Assembly (NCBI GenBank): GCA_026913215.1
Contig: JAPTYK010000001.1
Span: 5,456,001 to 5,520,000 of the forward strand
Direction of reading: 5' to 3'
From: Streptomyces diastatochromogenes
GTDB lineage: Bacteria; Actinomycetota; Actinomycetes; Streptomycetales; Streptomycetaceae
DNA: 64,000 nucleotides
The translations under genes were made by a program, and so were the position numbers. Positions 39,599-49,700 of the stretch are shown here, piece by piece. Below the pieces are notes generated by a model. That model was not told the origin of the DNA, ran no database searches, and saw only the letters and a program-made list of their open reading frames with translations. Position 1 is the first letter of the stretch; the number at the start of each line of letters is the position of its first letter.

Positions 39599-40104
39599 CC
39601 GGACCGGAGAGCGAGGGACCCAAGTTGCGCCGCGCCGTCTGTCCGGGGTCATTCGACCCCATCACCAACGGACACCTCGACATCATCGCCCGCGCCTCCA
39701 AGCTGTACGACGTCGTACACGTCGCGGTGATGATCAACCAGTCGAAGAAGGGCCTCTTCACGGTCGACGAGCGGATCGAGCTGATCCGCGAGGTCACCGC
39801 CGACTTCGGCAACGTCGAGGTGGAGTCCTTCCACGGACTGCTCGTCGACTTCTGCAAGCAGCGCGACATCCCCGCGATCGTCAAGGGCCTGCGCGCGGTC
39901 AGCGACTTCGACTACGAGCTGCAGATGGCCCAGATGAACATCGGGCTCTCGGGCGTGGAGACCCTGTTCGTCCCCACCAACCCGACGTACAGCTTCCTCT
40001 CCTCCTCGCTGGTCAAGGAAGTGGCCGCCTGGGGCGGGGACGTCTCCCACCTGGTCCCGCCGACGGTCCTTCCCCGGCTGACCGAACGCCTCGCGCGGAA
40101 GTAG
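39595..40104 (+). CDS. coaD: Phosphopantetheine adenylyltransferase
   Basis: A 169-residue enzyme of CoA synthesis transferring AMP to 4'-phosphopantetheine. The nucleotidyltransferase motif is CPGSFDPITNGHLDII (about 16-31), with IVKGLRAVSDFDYELQ near residue 95 and the C-terminal SFLSSSLVKEVA. ATG 39595 is favoured for the overlap with rsmD, although the frame is open to 39556. The N-terminal extension of about 11 residues before RRAVCPGS is slightly long for the family. Confidence 0.96.
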   Translation: MTGPESEGPKLRRAVCPGSFDPITNGHLDIIARASKLYDVVHVAVMINQSKKGLFTVDERIELIREVTADFGNVEVESFHGLLVDFCKQRDIPAIVKGLRAVSDFDYELQMAQMNIGLSGVETLFVPTNPTYSFLSSSLVKEVAAWGGDVSHLVPPTVLPRLTERLARK

Positions 40105-40225
40105 ACGCGAAGTGACACGCGGCCACCGCCGCTGACGCTCCGTCACCTGGTGTCGGACGGGCTCCGACTGCCCTTACAGTCGTCCCGTCCGTCTCCATCC
40201 AGCTGTAGAGAGTGGCGAGCACCAG

Positions 40226-41266
40226 GTGGACGTGCAGAAGAAGCTCGACGAGATCGTCGCGACCGTGCAGGGCGCCCGCTCCATGCCGATGTCGGCATCC
40301 TGCGTGGTCAACCGCGCCGAGCTGCTCTCCCTGCTCGAAGAGGTACGTCAGGCCCTGCCCGACTCCCTCGCCCAGGCCCGGGAACTGATCGGCGGCCGCG
40401 AGCAGATGGTCGAGCAGGCCCGCCAGGAGGCCGAGCGGATCATCGAGGCCGCCCACGCCGAGCGGGGCTCGATCGTCTCCGACACCCAGGTCGCCCGGGA
40501 GTCGCAGGAGGAGGCCGACCGGATCCTCTCCGAGGCCCGCCGCGAGGCCGAGGAGGTCAAGGCCGAGGCCGACGACTACGTCGACTCCAAGCTCGCCAAC
40601 TTCGAGGTCGTCCTCAACAAGACCATCGGCTCCGTCGACCGCGGGCGCGAGAAGCTCCTCGGCCGCGGTCCGGGCCTCGACCAGGACGGCTACGCCGACG
40701 CGGACGCCCCCGAGTACAGCGCCGATCCGCAGACCCTGATCCAGCGGGCCGACGCGTACGTGGACGCCAAGCTCGGCGCCTTCGAGGCCGTCCTCAGCAA
40801 GACCCTGGAGGCCGTCGGACGGGGCCGGCAGAAGCTGCACGGCCGGATCGCCACGGACGCGCTCGGCGAGCACATGGCCGCGCAGGACGGCCTCGGCGGC
40901 GCGGTGCACACCAGCGACGCGGACTACCTGGCCGGGCTCGCGGAGCTCTCCGACCCCGCGCCCGTACAGACCCCGCAGATCCCCGCGCAGCAGCCCGACC
41001 CGTACGGCTACCCGCAGCAGCCCCCGCAGGACCCCGCCTACGGCTACCAGCAGCAGGACGCCTACGGGTACCAGCAGCAGGACCCCTACGCGTACCAGGG
41101 CCAGCAGCAGTACGGCTACGAGCAGCAGCAGTACGACCCCCACGGCCAGGCGCACGGCCAGGCCCACGCCCAGCCGCAGCAGGCCGCCGCGCTCGACGAG
41201 ACCAGCTTCTTCGACACGAGCATGATCGACCTGGAGCAGCTGCGCCGGTACGAACAGGGACAGTAA
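40226..41266 (+). CDS. DivIVA/ATPase-B-like coiled-coil protein with Gln/Tyr-rich tail
   Basis: A 346-residue protein starting at GTG 40226. Residues about 1-160 are mostly coiled coil (ELLSLLEEVRQALPDSLAQA, then EQARQEAERIIEAAH). A duplicated segment DDYVDSKLANFEVVLNKTI and DAYVDAKLGAFEAVLSKTL lies near residues 113 and 175. Residues about 255-315 are low complexity, with AYGYQQQDAYGYQQQDPYAY-like repeats. The C-terminus FFDTSMIDLEQLRRYEQG is ordered. It is annotated in relatives as a cell-division initiation or DivIVA-like protein. A cytoskeletal or polar role is inferred, not shown. Confidence 0.75.
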   Translation: MDVQKKLDEIVATVQGARSMPMSASCVVNRAELLSLLEEVRQALPDSLAQARELIGGREQMVEQARQEAERIIEAAHAERGSIVSDTQVARESQEEADRILSEARREAEEVKAEADDYVDSKLANFEVVLNKTIGSVDRGREKLLGRGPGLDQDGYADADAPEYSADPQTLIQRADAYVDAKLGAFEAVLSKTLEAVGRGRQKLHGRIATDALGEHMAAQDGLGGAVHTSDADYLAGLAELSDPAPVQTPQIPAQQPDPYGYPQQPPQDPAYGYQQQDAYGYQQQDPYAYQGQQQYGYEQQQYDPHGQAHGQAHAQPQQAAALDETSFFDTSMIDLEQLRRYEQGQ

Positions 41267-41437
41267 GGGGCAGGGGGCCCGGATTGGGCCCTGAGCGAAG
41301 CGTCCAGTATCCTGGCTCTTCGGTCGCGCTATGTCCGCGATCCTTGCTGCCCCCGTCTGGCAGCCTCCTCTACGCCGCAGAACGATCCGAAAGCAGGAAG
41401 AGCCCTGAGCACGCGCCTCGACCACCGCAACCCCCTC

Positions 41438-42058
41438 GTGTTCGACACGCACGAGCTGGGGCGGCGTCCTGGTGCCCTCCAGCGGCTCTCGCGTTCGGTC
41501 GAAGCCCCCGCGGACCTCGGCGTCGAAGGAGTCATCGGAGTGCCCCAGGGTTCTCCGGTGGACATCGATCTCCGTCTTGAGTCGGTCATGGAAGGGGTGC
41601 TTGTCACAGGCACCGCCCGTGCATCGGCCGAGGGGGAGTGCGTAAGGTGTCTGGAGCCCGTCGAGCTCGAGCTCGACGTGGACTTCCAGGAGATGTTCTC
41701 GTACCCCGACTCCGACGACCGGGGCCGCTCCAAGGCGGCCGCGGACGACGAAGCCGAGGACGACGAGGACATGATCCCCCTCGAGGACGGCATGTTCGAC
41801 CTCGAACCCTTGCTGCGTGATGCGGTGGTGCTCGCACTGCCGATGCAGCCGGTGTGCCGGGAGGACTGTGCGGGTCTGTGCTCCGACTGCGGAGTCAACC
41901 TGAACGAGAACCCGGACCACCACCATGACGCCGTCGACATCCGTTGGGCGGCACTGCAGGGACTCGCCGGTTCGCTGGGAACCGATGAGAAGGACAACAT
42001 GAGCGGCAAAGCCTCTGACGGGGACGTCCGAAGCGCCGCCGAGAAGCAGGAGAAGTAG
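41438..42058 (+). CDS. DUF177 (YceD-like) protein
   Basis: A 206-residue DUF177 protein, associated in bacteria with the downstream L32 gene and with 23S rRNA metabolism. FDTHELGRRPGALQRL, GEGECVRCLEPVELELDVDFQE-type strands and the second CREDCAGLCSDCGVNLNENPDH zinc-like cluster are visible. GTG 41438 lacks a ribosome site. A CTG at 41405 with AGGAAG just upstream would add RLDHRNPL, which looks like the true family N-terminus, so the start is uncertain. Two bases separate its stop from rpmF. Confidence 0.9.
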   Translation: MFDTHELGRRPGALQRLSRSVEAPADLGVEGVIGVPQGSPVDIDLRLESVMEGVLVTGTARASAEGECVRCLEPVELELDVDFQEMFSYPDSDDRGRSKAAADDEAEDDEDMIPLEDGMFDLEPLLRDAVVLALPMQPVCREDCAGLCSDCGVNLNENPDHHHDAVDIRWAALQGLAGSLGTDEKDNMSGKASDGDVRSAAEKQEK

Positions 42059-42060
42059 CC

Positions 42061-42234
42061 GTGGCTGTTCCGAAGCGGAAGATGTCGCGCAGCAACACGC
42101 GCCACCGCCGGTCGCAGTGGAAGGCTGCGGTCCCCACCCTGGTTTCGTGTGAGCGTTGCCAGGAGCCGAAGCTGCAGCACATCGCGTGCCCGAGCTGCGG
42201 CACCTACAACAAGCGCCAGGTCCTCTCGGTCTGA
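42061..42234 (+). CDS. rpmF: 50S ribosomal protein L32
   Basis: A 57-residue L32 from GTG 42061: AVPKRKMSRSNTRHRRSQW, then the zinc ribbon CERCQ...CPSCG and TYNKRQVLSV. It lies between DUF177 and rnc in the conserved order, two bases after the DUF177 stop, so coupling is likely. Confidence 0.96.
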   Translation: MAVPKRKMSRSNTRHRRSQWKAAVPTLVSCERCQEPKLQHIACPSCGTYNKRQVLSV

Positions 42235-42251
42235 GGCTGGTGAGAGGCACG

Positions 42252-43033
42252 ATGTCTGAGAACATCAGCGCAGCCTCGTCCCACACGCTTCTGGAAGGGC
42301 GGCTCGGGTATCAGCTCGAGTCCGCCCTTCTGGTGCGTGCGCTGACCCACCGTTCGTACGCGTACGAGAACGGCGGTCTGCCCACCAACGAGCGTCTGGA
42401 GTTCCTCGGGGACTCCGTGCTCGGCCTGGTGGTCACGGACACGCTGTACCGCACCCACCCCGACCTGCCGGAAGGCCAGCTGGCCAAACTCCGGGCCGCG
42501 GTGGTCAACTCGCGTGCGCTGGCGGAGGTCGGGCGCGGCCTCGAACTCGGCTCCTTCATCCGGCTCGGCCGGGGCGAAGAGGGCACGGGCGGCCGGGACA
42601 AGGCGTCCATCCTCGCCGACACCCTCGAAGCGGTGATCGGCGCGGTCTATCTCGACCAGGGCCTCGACGCGGCGTCCGAGCTGGTGCACCGGCTCTTCGA
42701 CCCGCTGATCGAGAAGTCCTCGAACCTCGGTGCCGGCCTGGACTGGAAGACCAGCCTCCAGGAGCTCACCGCGGCCGAGGGCCTGGGGTCCCGGAGTACC
42801 TCGTCTCCGAAGAGGGTCCGGACCACGAGAAGACCTTCACCGCTGCCGCCCGCGTCGGTGGTGTCTCGTACGGCACCGGCACCGGCCGCAGCAAGAAGGA
42901 AGCGGAACAGCAGGCGGCCGAGTCCGCCTGGCGCGCGATCCGCGCGGCCGCCGACGAGCGCGCCGCGGCGAAGGCCACGGCCGACGCCGGCGAGCCTGCC
43001 CGGACGGACGGGGCCGCTCCGGCCACCGCCTGA
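42252..43033 (+). CDS. rnc: Ribonuclease III, one-base frameshift
   Basis: A double-strand RNA endonuclease of about 260 residues, called AbsB in S. coelicolor, where it controls antibiotic production globally. The catalytic signature NERLEFLGDSVLGLVV is near residue 45, and DKASILADTLEAVIGAVYLD near residue 117 carries the second acidic site. After the break near 42790 (a G-run of four, probably five) comes the dsRNA-binding domain with PEYLVSEEGPDHEKTF and GRSKKEAEQQAA. The length of 782 is 3n-1. In this reading the domain is whole, so function is probably kept. Confidence 0.93.
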
Positions 43034-43159
43034 CGGCACCCCGCACTCCTTCGAGCGGAGCCTTCCCGCCCGCCCCTCCAGGGGCGGGCGGAGCCGCTCC
43101 GGGAACCCCGGGCGGTAGGCTGGCCGGACCACATCCCTGAGCCCCTCCGGAGGAGTCCC

Positions 43160-44029
43160 GTGCCCGAGCTGCCCGAGGTCGAGGTCGTACGGCGCGGTCT
43201 GGAGCGCTGGGTCGCCGGACGGACCGTGGCCGGGGTCGAGGTGCTGCACCCGAGGGCCGTACGGCGCCACCCGGCGGGCGGCGAGGACTTCGCGGCCCGG
43301 CTGAAGGGGCAGCGCTTCGAGGTGGCGCGGCGGCGCGGCAAGTACCTCTGGCTGCCGCTCGCGGAGACCGGGACCTCCGTCCTGGGCCACCTCGGCATGA
43401 GCGGTCAGCTGCTCGTCCAGCCGGAGGACGCCCCGGACGAGAAGCACCTGCGGATCCGGGTCCGCTTCGACGATTCCGCCGGCACCGAGCTCCGCTTCGT
43501 CGACCAGCGCACCTTCGGCGGCCTCTCGCTCCACGACCAGGTCGCGGACGGGGCCGACGGGCTCCCGGACGTCATCGCGCACATCGCCCGCGACCCGCTG
43601 GACCCGGCGTTCGACGACGCCGCGTTCCAGGCCGCGCTGCGCCTGCGCCGTACGACGATCAAGCGGGCGCTGCTCGACCAGTCGCTGATCAGCGGCGTCG
43701 GGAACATCTACGCGGACGAGGCGCTCTGGCGCACGAAGCTGCACTACGACCGGCCGACCGCCACCCTGACCCGCCCGCGCTCGGCCGAGCTGCTCGGCCA
43801 CGTCCGGGACGTGATGAACGCGGCGCTCGACGCCGGCGGCACCAGCTTCGACAGCCTGTACGTGAACGTCAACGGCGAATCCGGCTACTTCGACCGCTCG
43901 CTCGACGCGTACGGCCGCGAGGACGAGCCCTGCCGCCGCTGCGGCACGCCGATGCGGCGACGGGCGTGGATGAACCGGTCCAGCTACTTCTGCCCGCGCT
44001 GCCAGCGCCCGCCGCGCCCGACCCTCTGA
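43160..44029 (+). CDS. mutM: Formamidopyrimidine-DNA glycosylase
   Basis: A 289-residue base-excision repair enzyme removing 8-oxoguanine. The catalytic N-terminus PELPEVEVVRRGLE (Pro1/Glu2 after Met removal), LGHLGMSGQLLV near residue 76, SLISGVGNIYADEALW near residue 176 and the C-terminal zinc finger CRRCGTPM...YFCPRCQR are all intact. GTG start with GGAGGAG at 43149-43155. It follows rnc in the usual cluster and converges with an HxlR gene. Confidence 0.96.
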   Translation: MPELPEVEVVRRGLERWVAGRTVAGVEVLHPRAVRRHPAGGEDFAARLKGQRFEVARRRGKYLWLPLAETGTSVLGHLGMSGQLLVQPEDAPDEKHLRIRVRFDDSAGTELRFVDQRTFGGLSLHDQVADGADGLPDVIAHIARDPLDPAFDDAAFQAALRLRRTTIKRALLDQSLISGVGNIYADEALWRTKLHYDRPTATLTRPRSAELLGHVRDVMNAALDAGGTSFDSLYVNVNGESGYFDRSLDAYGREDEPCRRCGTPMRRRAWMNRSSYFCPRCQRPPRPTL

Positions 44030-44033
44030 GCGC

Positions 44034-44419
44034 TCAGGCGGTGACGGGGCCGCGCGCTCCGCGTCGTACCTCTCGCGCGCCGCCTCCACCTGCGGCATCC
44101 GCCCCTCCACCAGCTCGATCAGACCGATCAGCCGCTCCGCGACCTCGCGGCCGAGCGGGGTCAGCCGGTAGTCGACCCGCGGCGGGTTCGTGGGCTGCGC
44201 CTCGCGGTGCACGAGACCGTCGCGCTCCAGGGCGTGCAGCGTCTGCGACAGCATCTTCTCGCTCACGCCGTCCACCCGCCGCCGCAGCTCGTTGAACCGG
44301 AACGTCCCTTCGTGCAGGGCACCGAGCGTCAGGCTGCCCCAGCGTCCCGTCACGTGCTCCAGCGTGCCGCGCGAGGGGCAGGCACGCGCGAACACGTCAT
44401 AGGCGAGGTCGTCAGTCAT
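44034..44419 (-). CDS. HxlR-family transcriptional regulator, probable frameshift at the end
   Basis: A winged-helix regulator of about 128 residues. CPSRGTLEHVTGRWGSLTLGAL (the family Cys and helix 1), FRFNELRRRVDGVSEKMLSQTL (recognition helix) and YRLTPLGREVAERL are clear. Without correction the frame runs on far into the antisense of mutM. One base added near 44052 gives a natural end at the TGA at 44034-44036. Most HxlR proteins respond to electrophiles or redox. The target gene is not evident, since it is divergent from nothing close and converges with mutM. Confidence 0.82.
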
Positions 44420-44514
44420 GCCCCCACGGTACCGCGCGGGCGCTTCCCGTGGGTTGCGCTGTGGATCGGTAAGTCCTCGTCGGCGGGACCCTGGGGATCC
44501 CGCCCCACGGGACC

Positions 44515-45427
44515 TCAGTAGCCGAAGTCCTGGGTCCACCAGGGGCCGCCGTCGCCGAAGACCACGCCGACGCCCATCGTGGTGAAGTCGCAGTTCAGGA
44601 TGTTGGCGCGGTGGCCGTCGCTGTTCATCCAGGAGGCCATGACCGCCGCCGCGTCGACCTGGCCGCGCGCGATGTTCTCGCCGCCCATGCCGGTGATGCC
44701 CGCCTGCTGGGCCCGGACCCACGGGGTGGCGCCGTCCGGGTCCGTGTGGTCGAAGAAGCGCGGGCGGCCATGTCCGCGCTGAACGCGCCGGCCAGGGAGG
44801 CGAGCGGCGCGCTGGGGCGGACCGCGACGCAGCCGACCTTGGCGCGTTCGGTGTTGACCAGGCGGAGGACCTCGGCCTCGGCGGCCGCGCCGCGTCGGCG
44901 GTGGAGGTGACCGGGGCCTGTGTGGCCGGCGCGGCGGTGGTCGGGTCCGGCTTCGGCGCGGGCGCCTTCGTGGTGGGCGCCGCCGCGGCCTCGGTCGGTA
45001 CGGGCTTCGCCGTGGCGGTGGCCGTCCTCGTCGGGGTGGGCTTCGGCTTCGGGGTGGCCTTCGGGCTCGGCTTCGCGGACGGGGTCGCCGAGGGGCGGGG
45101 AGGCGCCGGACCTGCCCGCGCCCGCGCCCGTGCTCGTCCCCGTGCCGGTCGGGGTCTGCGTGGCGCCGCCCTGGGTCGTCAGCTCCGGGGTCTGGCGGGT
45201 CTGCACCGGGCGCTCGCTCGTGGCGGCGGTGCTGCCGACCGTGAAGGTGTCCCCGCCGGGAAGCAGGCCCGAGGCGACGGCGACGGCGCCGACCGCGACC
45301 GCCGCGGAGGCGCCGAGCAGACCGGTGCGCACGGGCCGCCGGCGGCGGGCACCCGGTGCGGGCTGCCCGTACCGGCCGCGTAGTCTTCTGCGGCGGGTGC
45401 GGCGCCGGAGCGACGGTGGCGTCCCAT
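44515..45427 (-). CDS. Secreted CAP-domain (SCP/PR1) protein, multiply frameshifted
   Basis: Starts ATG 45427 (GRHRRSGAAPAAEDYAAGTG), then a single hydrophobic helix (LLGASAAVAVGAVAVASGLL) typical of a secreted or anchored protein, and a Thr/Gly/Pro-rich linker. The C-terminal CAP domain shows EVLRLVNTERAKVGCVAVRP, then ADMAAR and, after frame changes, GMGGENIARGQ, SWMNSDGHRANILN and WWTQDFGY before the TGA at 44515. Breaks are needed near 45325, 45110, 44915 and 44775. About 305 residues. CAP proteins are extracellular and of diverse, mostly unknown activity. Confidence 0.82.
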
Positions 45428-45610
45428 CTGCCCTGCCTTCCTCTGCTGGTTCTTTGCAGGCCTTTGCTGATCTTTGCTGTCGGTGCCGTTCCGGGATCGA
45501 CGGTCGAACAGCGCGCGCCCGAACGGGTGAGGCCCGTTCGGTCGGGACCTTACGCCATGAGAAGCAGGGGCGATGTGCTCATCTGGCAATCCGCCCGTTA
45601 GCGTGCAGCC

Positions 45611-45892
45611 ATGAGTGACGACGCACGGATGACCGCCTGGGTGCGCGGCCGGGTACAGGGAGTGGGCTTCCGCTGGTTCACCAGGGCAAACGCCTTGGAG
45701 ATCGGCGGCCTGGTGGGCTTCGCCCTGAACCTCGACGACGGCCGGGTGCAGGTGGTGGCCGAGGGGCCGCGTGAGAATTGCCACCGTCTGCTCGACTGGC
45801 TCCGCTCCGCCGACACACCCGGACGTGTGGACGGCGTCACTGAGATCTGGGACACGCCGCGCGGCGGCTACGACGGCTTCGCCATCCGCTGA
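45611..45892 (+). CDS. acyP: Acylphosphatase
   Basis: A 93-residue enzyme hydrolysing acyl phosphates. The catalytic Arg is in VRGRVQGVGFRWFT (about residues 14-27) and the catalytic Asn in GFALNLDDGRVQV near residue 41, with EGPRENCHRLLDWL following. The length and fold pattern are normal and the frame is intact. It precedes the smc locus, as in many actinobacteria. Confidence 0.95.
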   Translation: MSDDARMTAWVRGRVQGVGFRWFTRANALEIGGLVGFALNLDDGRVQVVAEGPRENCHRLLDWLRSADTPGRVDGVTEIWDTPRGGYDGFAIR

Positions 45893-46281
45893 CGATCACG
45901 CTCCGAAACCCCGCCCGGTGACCGAGAGCGGCTCCGGGCGGACGTGCGGTAACAGGGGCGTGACCAGCGAAGCGCCTGATGGTTGCCAAGTGACGCCGAG
46001 CGTGCGAGGCTGCCCGGTAAGGATGATCGCGACGCCCCCGAGGCACCGAGTTCGAAGGCCCAGCCGCCCCCTGAGCGGCCGTGGACTCCTCGGTAGCCCT
46101 TCAAACGGGGCGTGATCGTGTTGACCGTCAAACTTTTTGGTGAGACTCTGGAAGCCCCGCGCACCTTAGCTGTTTGGCAGTGGAACCGGCACGACAAGCA
46201 GTACTGCCGAGCACCGCGGGTGCGAATCCCTCACGACCCACACCGCTTCGGTCGGTCACTCATTGTGGAGGACCATCCATC
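45893..46281 (+). other. 389-bp non-coding region before the small coiled-coil gene
   Basis: It contains TTGACC (46118-46123) as a possible -35 for the next gene, and small stems GCAGTACTGC (46198-46207) and GCACC-GCG-GGTGC-type (46211-46223). A tRNA T-arm-like stretch near 46218 has no matching anticodon arm. I see no coding frame. Confidence 0.5.
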
Positions 46282-46500
46282 ATGGCAAAGGCGCTTCTCG
46301 GTTACGTCGGCGGCTCCGACCCGCGACTCCTCGCCGAGATGCGACGGCTTCAGCAGCGCGTCCAGGACCTCGAATCCGAGCTGGTACGGATCCAGTCCGA
46401 GAACGACACGCTCGCCGCTGCCGCCGCTCAGCACCAGGGAGAGTCGCTGCTGAACAGCATCGACCTCGACGTACCCCAGGCAGAGCCTGCGCTCACCTGA
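46282..46500 (+). CDS. Small coiled-coil protein upstream of smc
   Basis: A 72-residue protein with a heptad-patterned central helix (LAEMRRLQQRVQDLESELVR, about 17-36), the remainder acidic (NSIDLDVPQAEPALT). It begins AKALLGYVGGSDPR. I recall similar small proteins at this place in other Streptomyces, with no known function. GTGGAGGA upstream (46264-46271) is a usable ribosome site. A helix-mediated dimer is likely. Confidence 0.78.
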   Translation: MAKALLGYVGGSDPRLLAEMRRLQQRVQDLESELVRIQSENDTLAAAAAQHQGESLLNSIDLDVPQAEPALT

Positions 46501-46731
46501 CAACCCAGCCCCCGGGGCCAGGTGGAAAGAGATCTCGTCGGCGCAGCCGGACCCACATCCAGCTGATCGTGCGGAACGACGCACGCACACGACAGCTGGA
46601 CACGCAAGGGGCGCCTCGGCGTCCCTTCCCTCTTTCACCCGTCGTTTCCCCCGCGTACCACCCCTCCTCATCCGAGGATCTGCCCCACGTCATCGCGGGT
46701 GAAACGCACGGACCCCGGTAGAGTCCCCGGA

Positions 46732-49700
46732 GTGCACCTCAAGGCCCTGACGCTCCGTGGATTCAAGTCGTTCGCCTCAGCCACCACGTTGCGGTTCGAA
46801 CCGGGAATCACCTGTGTCGTGGGCCCCAACGGATCGGGCAAGTCCAATGTCGTGGACGCCCTGTCCTGGGTCATGGGCGAGCAGGGCGCCAAGTCGCTGC
46901 GCGGCGGCAAGATGGAGGACGTCATCTTCGCCGGCACGACCGGGCGCCCCCCGCTCGGCCGCGCCGAGGTCTCGCTGACCATCGACAACTCCGACGGCGC
47001 CCTGCCCATCGACTACGCCGAGGTCACCCTCACCCGGATCATGTTCCGCGGCGGCAGCAGCGAGTACCAGATCAACGGCGACACCTGCCGGCTGCTCGAC
47101 TTCCAGGACCTGCTCTCCGACTCCGGCATCGGGCGCGAGATGCACGTCATCGTCGGACAGGGGCAGCTCGACTCCGTGCTGCACGCCGACCCCATGGGCC
47201 GCCGCGCCTTCATCGAGGAGGCCGCCGGCGTCCTCAAGCACCGCAAGCGCAAGGAGAAGGCGCTGCGGAAGCTGGACGCGATGCAGGCCAACCTCGCGCG
47301 CGTGCAGGACCTCGCCGACGAACTCCGCCGCCAGCTCAAGCCGCTGGGCGGCAGGCCGCCGTCGCCCGCCGCGCCGTCGTCATCCAGGCCGACCTGCGCG
47401 ACGCCCGGCTCCGCCTCCTCGCCGACGACCTCGTCCGCCTCCGGGAGGCACTGACGGCCGAGGTCGCCGACGAGGCGGCCCTGCTCGCCCGCAAGGAGGC
47501 CACCGAGACCCGGCTGCGCGCCGCCCTCGCGGAGGAAGCCGATCTCGAAGCGGAGGCCCGCGTCCTCGTGCCCCGCCTGGAGCGCGCCCAGCAGAACTGG
47601 TACGACCTCTCCCAGCTCGCCGAACGCGTACGCGGCACCGTCTCCCTGGCCGACGCGCGCGTGAAGAGCGCCACCACCGCCCCCGCCGAGGAACGGCGCG
47701 GCCGCGACCCGGAGGACCTGGAGCGGGAGGCCGCCCGCGTCCGCGAGCAGGAGGCCGAGCTCGAAGCCGCCCTGGAGGCCGCCGAGCACGCCCTGGAGGG
47801 CACCATCGCCCACCGCGCCGAGCTGGAGCGGGCCCTCGCCGACGAGGAGCGCCGCCTCAGGACCTGACCCGCGCCCTCGCCGACCGGCGCGAGGGCCTCG
47901 CCCGGCTCCACGGCCGGGCCGACGCCGCCCGCTCGCGCGCCGCCTCCGCCCAGGCCGAGATCGACCGGCTCGCCGCCGCCCGCGACGAGGCCGCGGAGCC
48001 GCGGCCGCCGCCCAGGAGGAGTACGAGCAGCTCAAGTCCGAGGTCGACGGCCTCGACGCGGAGGACACCGAGCGGAGCGAGCGGTACGAGGCCGCCCGCC
48101 GCGAACTCGCCGACGCGGAGGCCACGCTGAGCGCCGCCCGCGAGGCGGCCGCCGCCGTCGAACGCCGCCGCGCCGCCACCAGGGCCCGGCACGACACCTC
48201 GCCCTCGGCCTGCGCCGCAAGGACGGCACGGGCGCCCTGCTCTCCGCGGGCTCAGCGGACTCCTCGGCCCGGCGGCCGAACTCCTCACCGTCACCCCGGG
48301 ATACGAGGTCCCCGTCGCCGCCGCCCTCGGCGCGGCCGCCGACGCGCTCGCCGCCGACGGCCCCTCCGCCGCCGCCGAAGCCCTGCGCCTGCTGCGCAAG
48401 CAGGACGCGGGCCGCGCCTCCCTGATCCTGGCGGGAGCCCCGGGACGCAGCCCCGACGGCCGCCACCGCCTGCACGTACGCCGCCGACCTGGTCCGCGGC
48501 CCCGCCGAACTCATGGGCTCCGTCCGCCGGTTGCTCGCCGGGACCGTGGTCGTCGGCGACCTCGACGAGGCCGCCGAACTGGTCAGGGCCCGGCCCGAAC
48601 TGACCGCCGTCACCGCCGAAGGGGACCTGCTCGGGGCGCACTTCGCGCAAGGCGGCTCCGCCGGCGCGCCCAGCCTCCTCGAAGTCCAGGCCTCCGTCGC
48701 CGAGGCCGCCGCCGAGCTCGACGAACTGGCCGTCCGCTGCGAGGAGTCGGCCGCCGCGCAGCACGAGGCCGCCGAACGGCGCCGTGCCGCCGGAGCGCTC
48801 GTCGAGGAGCTCGACGAGCGGCGCCGGGAGACCGACCGGGAGAAGTCGTCCGTCGCGCAGCGGCTCGGGCGGCTCGCCGGGCAGGCCAGGGAGCGGCGGG
48901 GAGGCCGAGCGGACCGCGGCGGCCGCCGCCCGCGCCCAGGAGGCCCTGGAGAAGGCCACGGCCGAAGCCGAGGAGCTGGCCGAACGGCTCCTGGTGGCCG
49001 AGGAGATGCCGGCCGGGGACGAGCCCGACACCTCCGTCCGCGACCGGCTCGCGCTCGAAGGCTCCCGGGCGCGCCAGAGCGAGATGGAGGCGCGGCTCCA
49101 GGTCCGTACCCACGAGGAGCGGGTCAAGGGCCTCGCCGGACGGGCCGACTCGCTCGACCGGGCCGCCCGCGCGGAACGGGAGGCACGCGCGCGTGCCGAG
49201 CAGCGCCGGGCCCGGCTGCGCCACGAGGCGCGCGTCGCCGGCGCGGTCGCCGCGGGCGCCCGCACCCTCCTGGCGCACGTCGAGGTCTCCCTCGGCCGCG
49301 CCGAGCGGGAGCGGGCGGTGGCCGAGGCGGCGAGGACCGACCGGGAGCAGGGCCTGACGGCCGCGCGGGCCCGGGGCCGGGACCTGAAGGCGGAGCTCGA
49401 CAAGCTGACCGACTCCGTGCACCGGGGCGAGGTGCTCGGCGCGGAGAAGCGGCTGCGGATCGAGCAGCTGGAGGCCAAGGCGCTGGAGGAGTTCGGCGTG
49501 GAGGCGGCCGCGCTGGTCGCCGAGTACGGCCCGGACCAGCCCGTGCCCCCGTCGCCGGCCGCCGACGGCGAGCCGCTCCCGAGGACGGGGAGCCAGGCCG
49601 TTCGTCCGTTCGGAGCAGGAGAAGCGGCTGAAGGCCGCCGAACGGGCGTACCACCAGCTCGGCAAGGTCAACCCGCTGGCCCTGGAGGAGTTCGCCGCCC

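Noticed and set aside
42647..44722. A 691-codon minus-strand frame extending the HxlR regulator
   Set aside because: Beyond residue 120 it is antisense to mutM with no domain. One lost base near 44052 restores a normal HxlR end.
46198..46235. tRNA-like T-arm sequence before the small coiled-coil gene
   Set aside because: A GGGTGCGAATCCC stretch resembles a T arm, but no acceptor pairing or anticodon arm fits around it.
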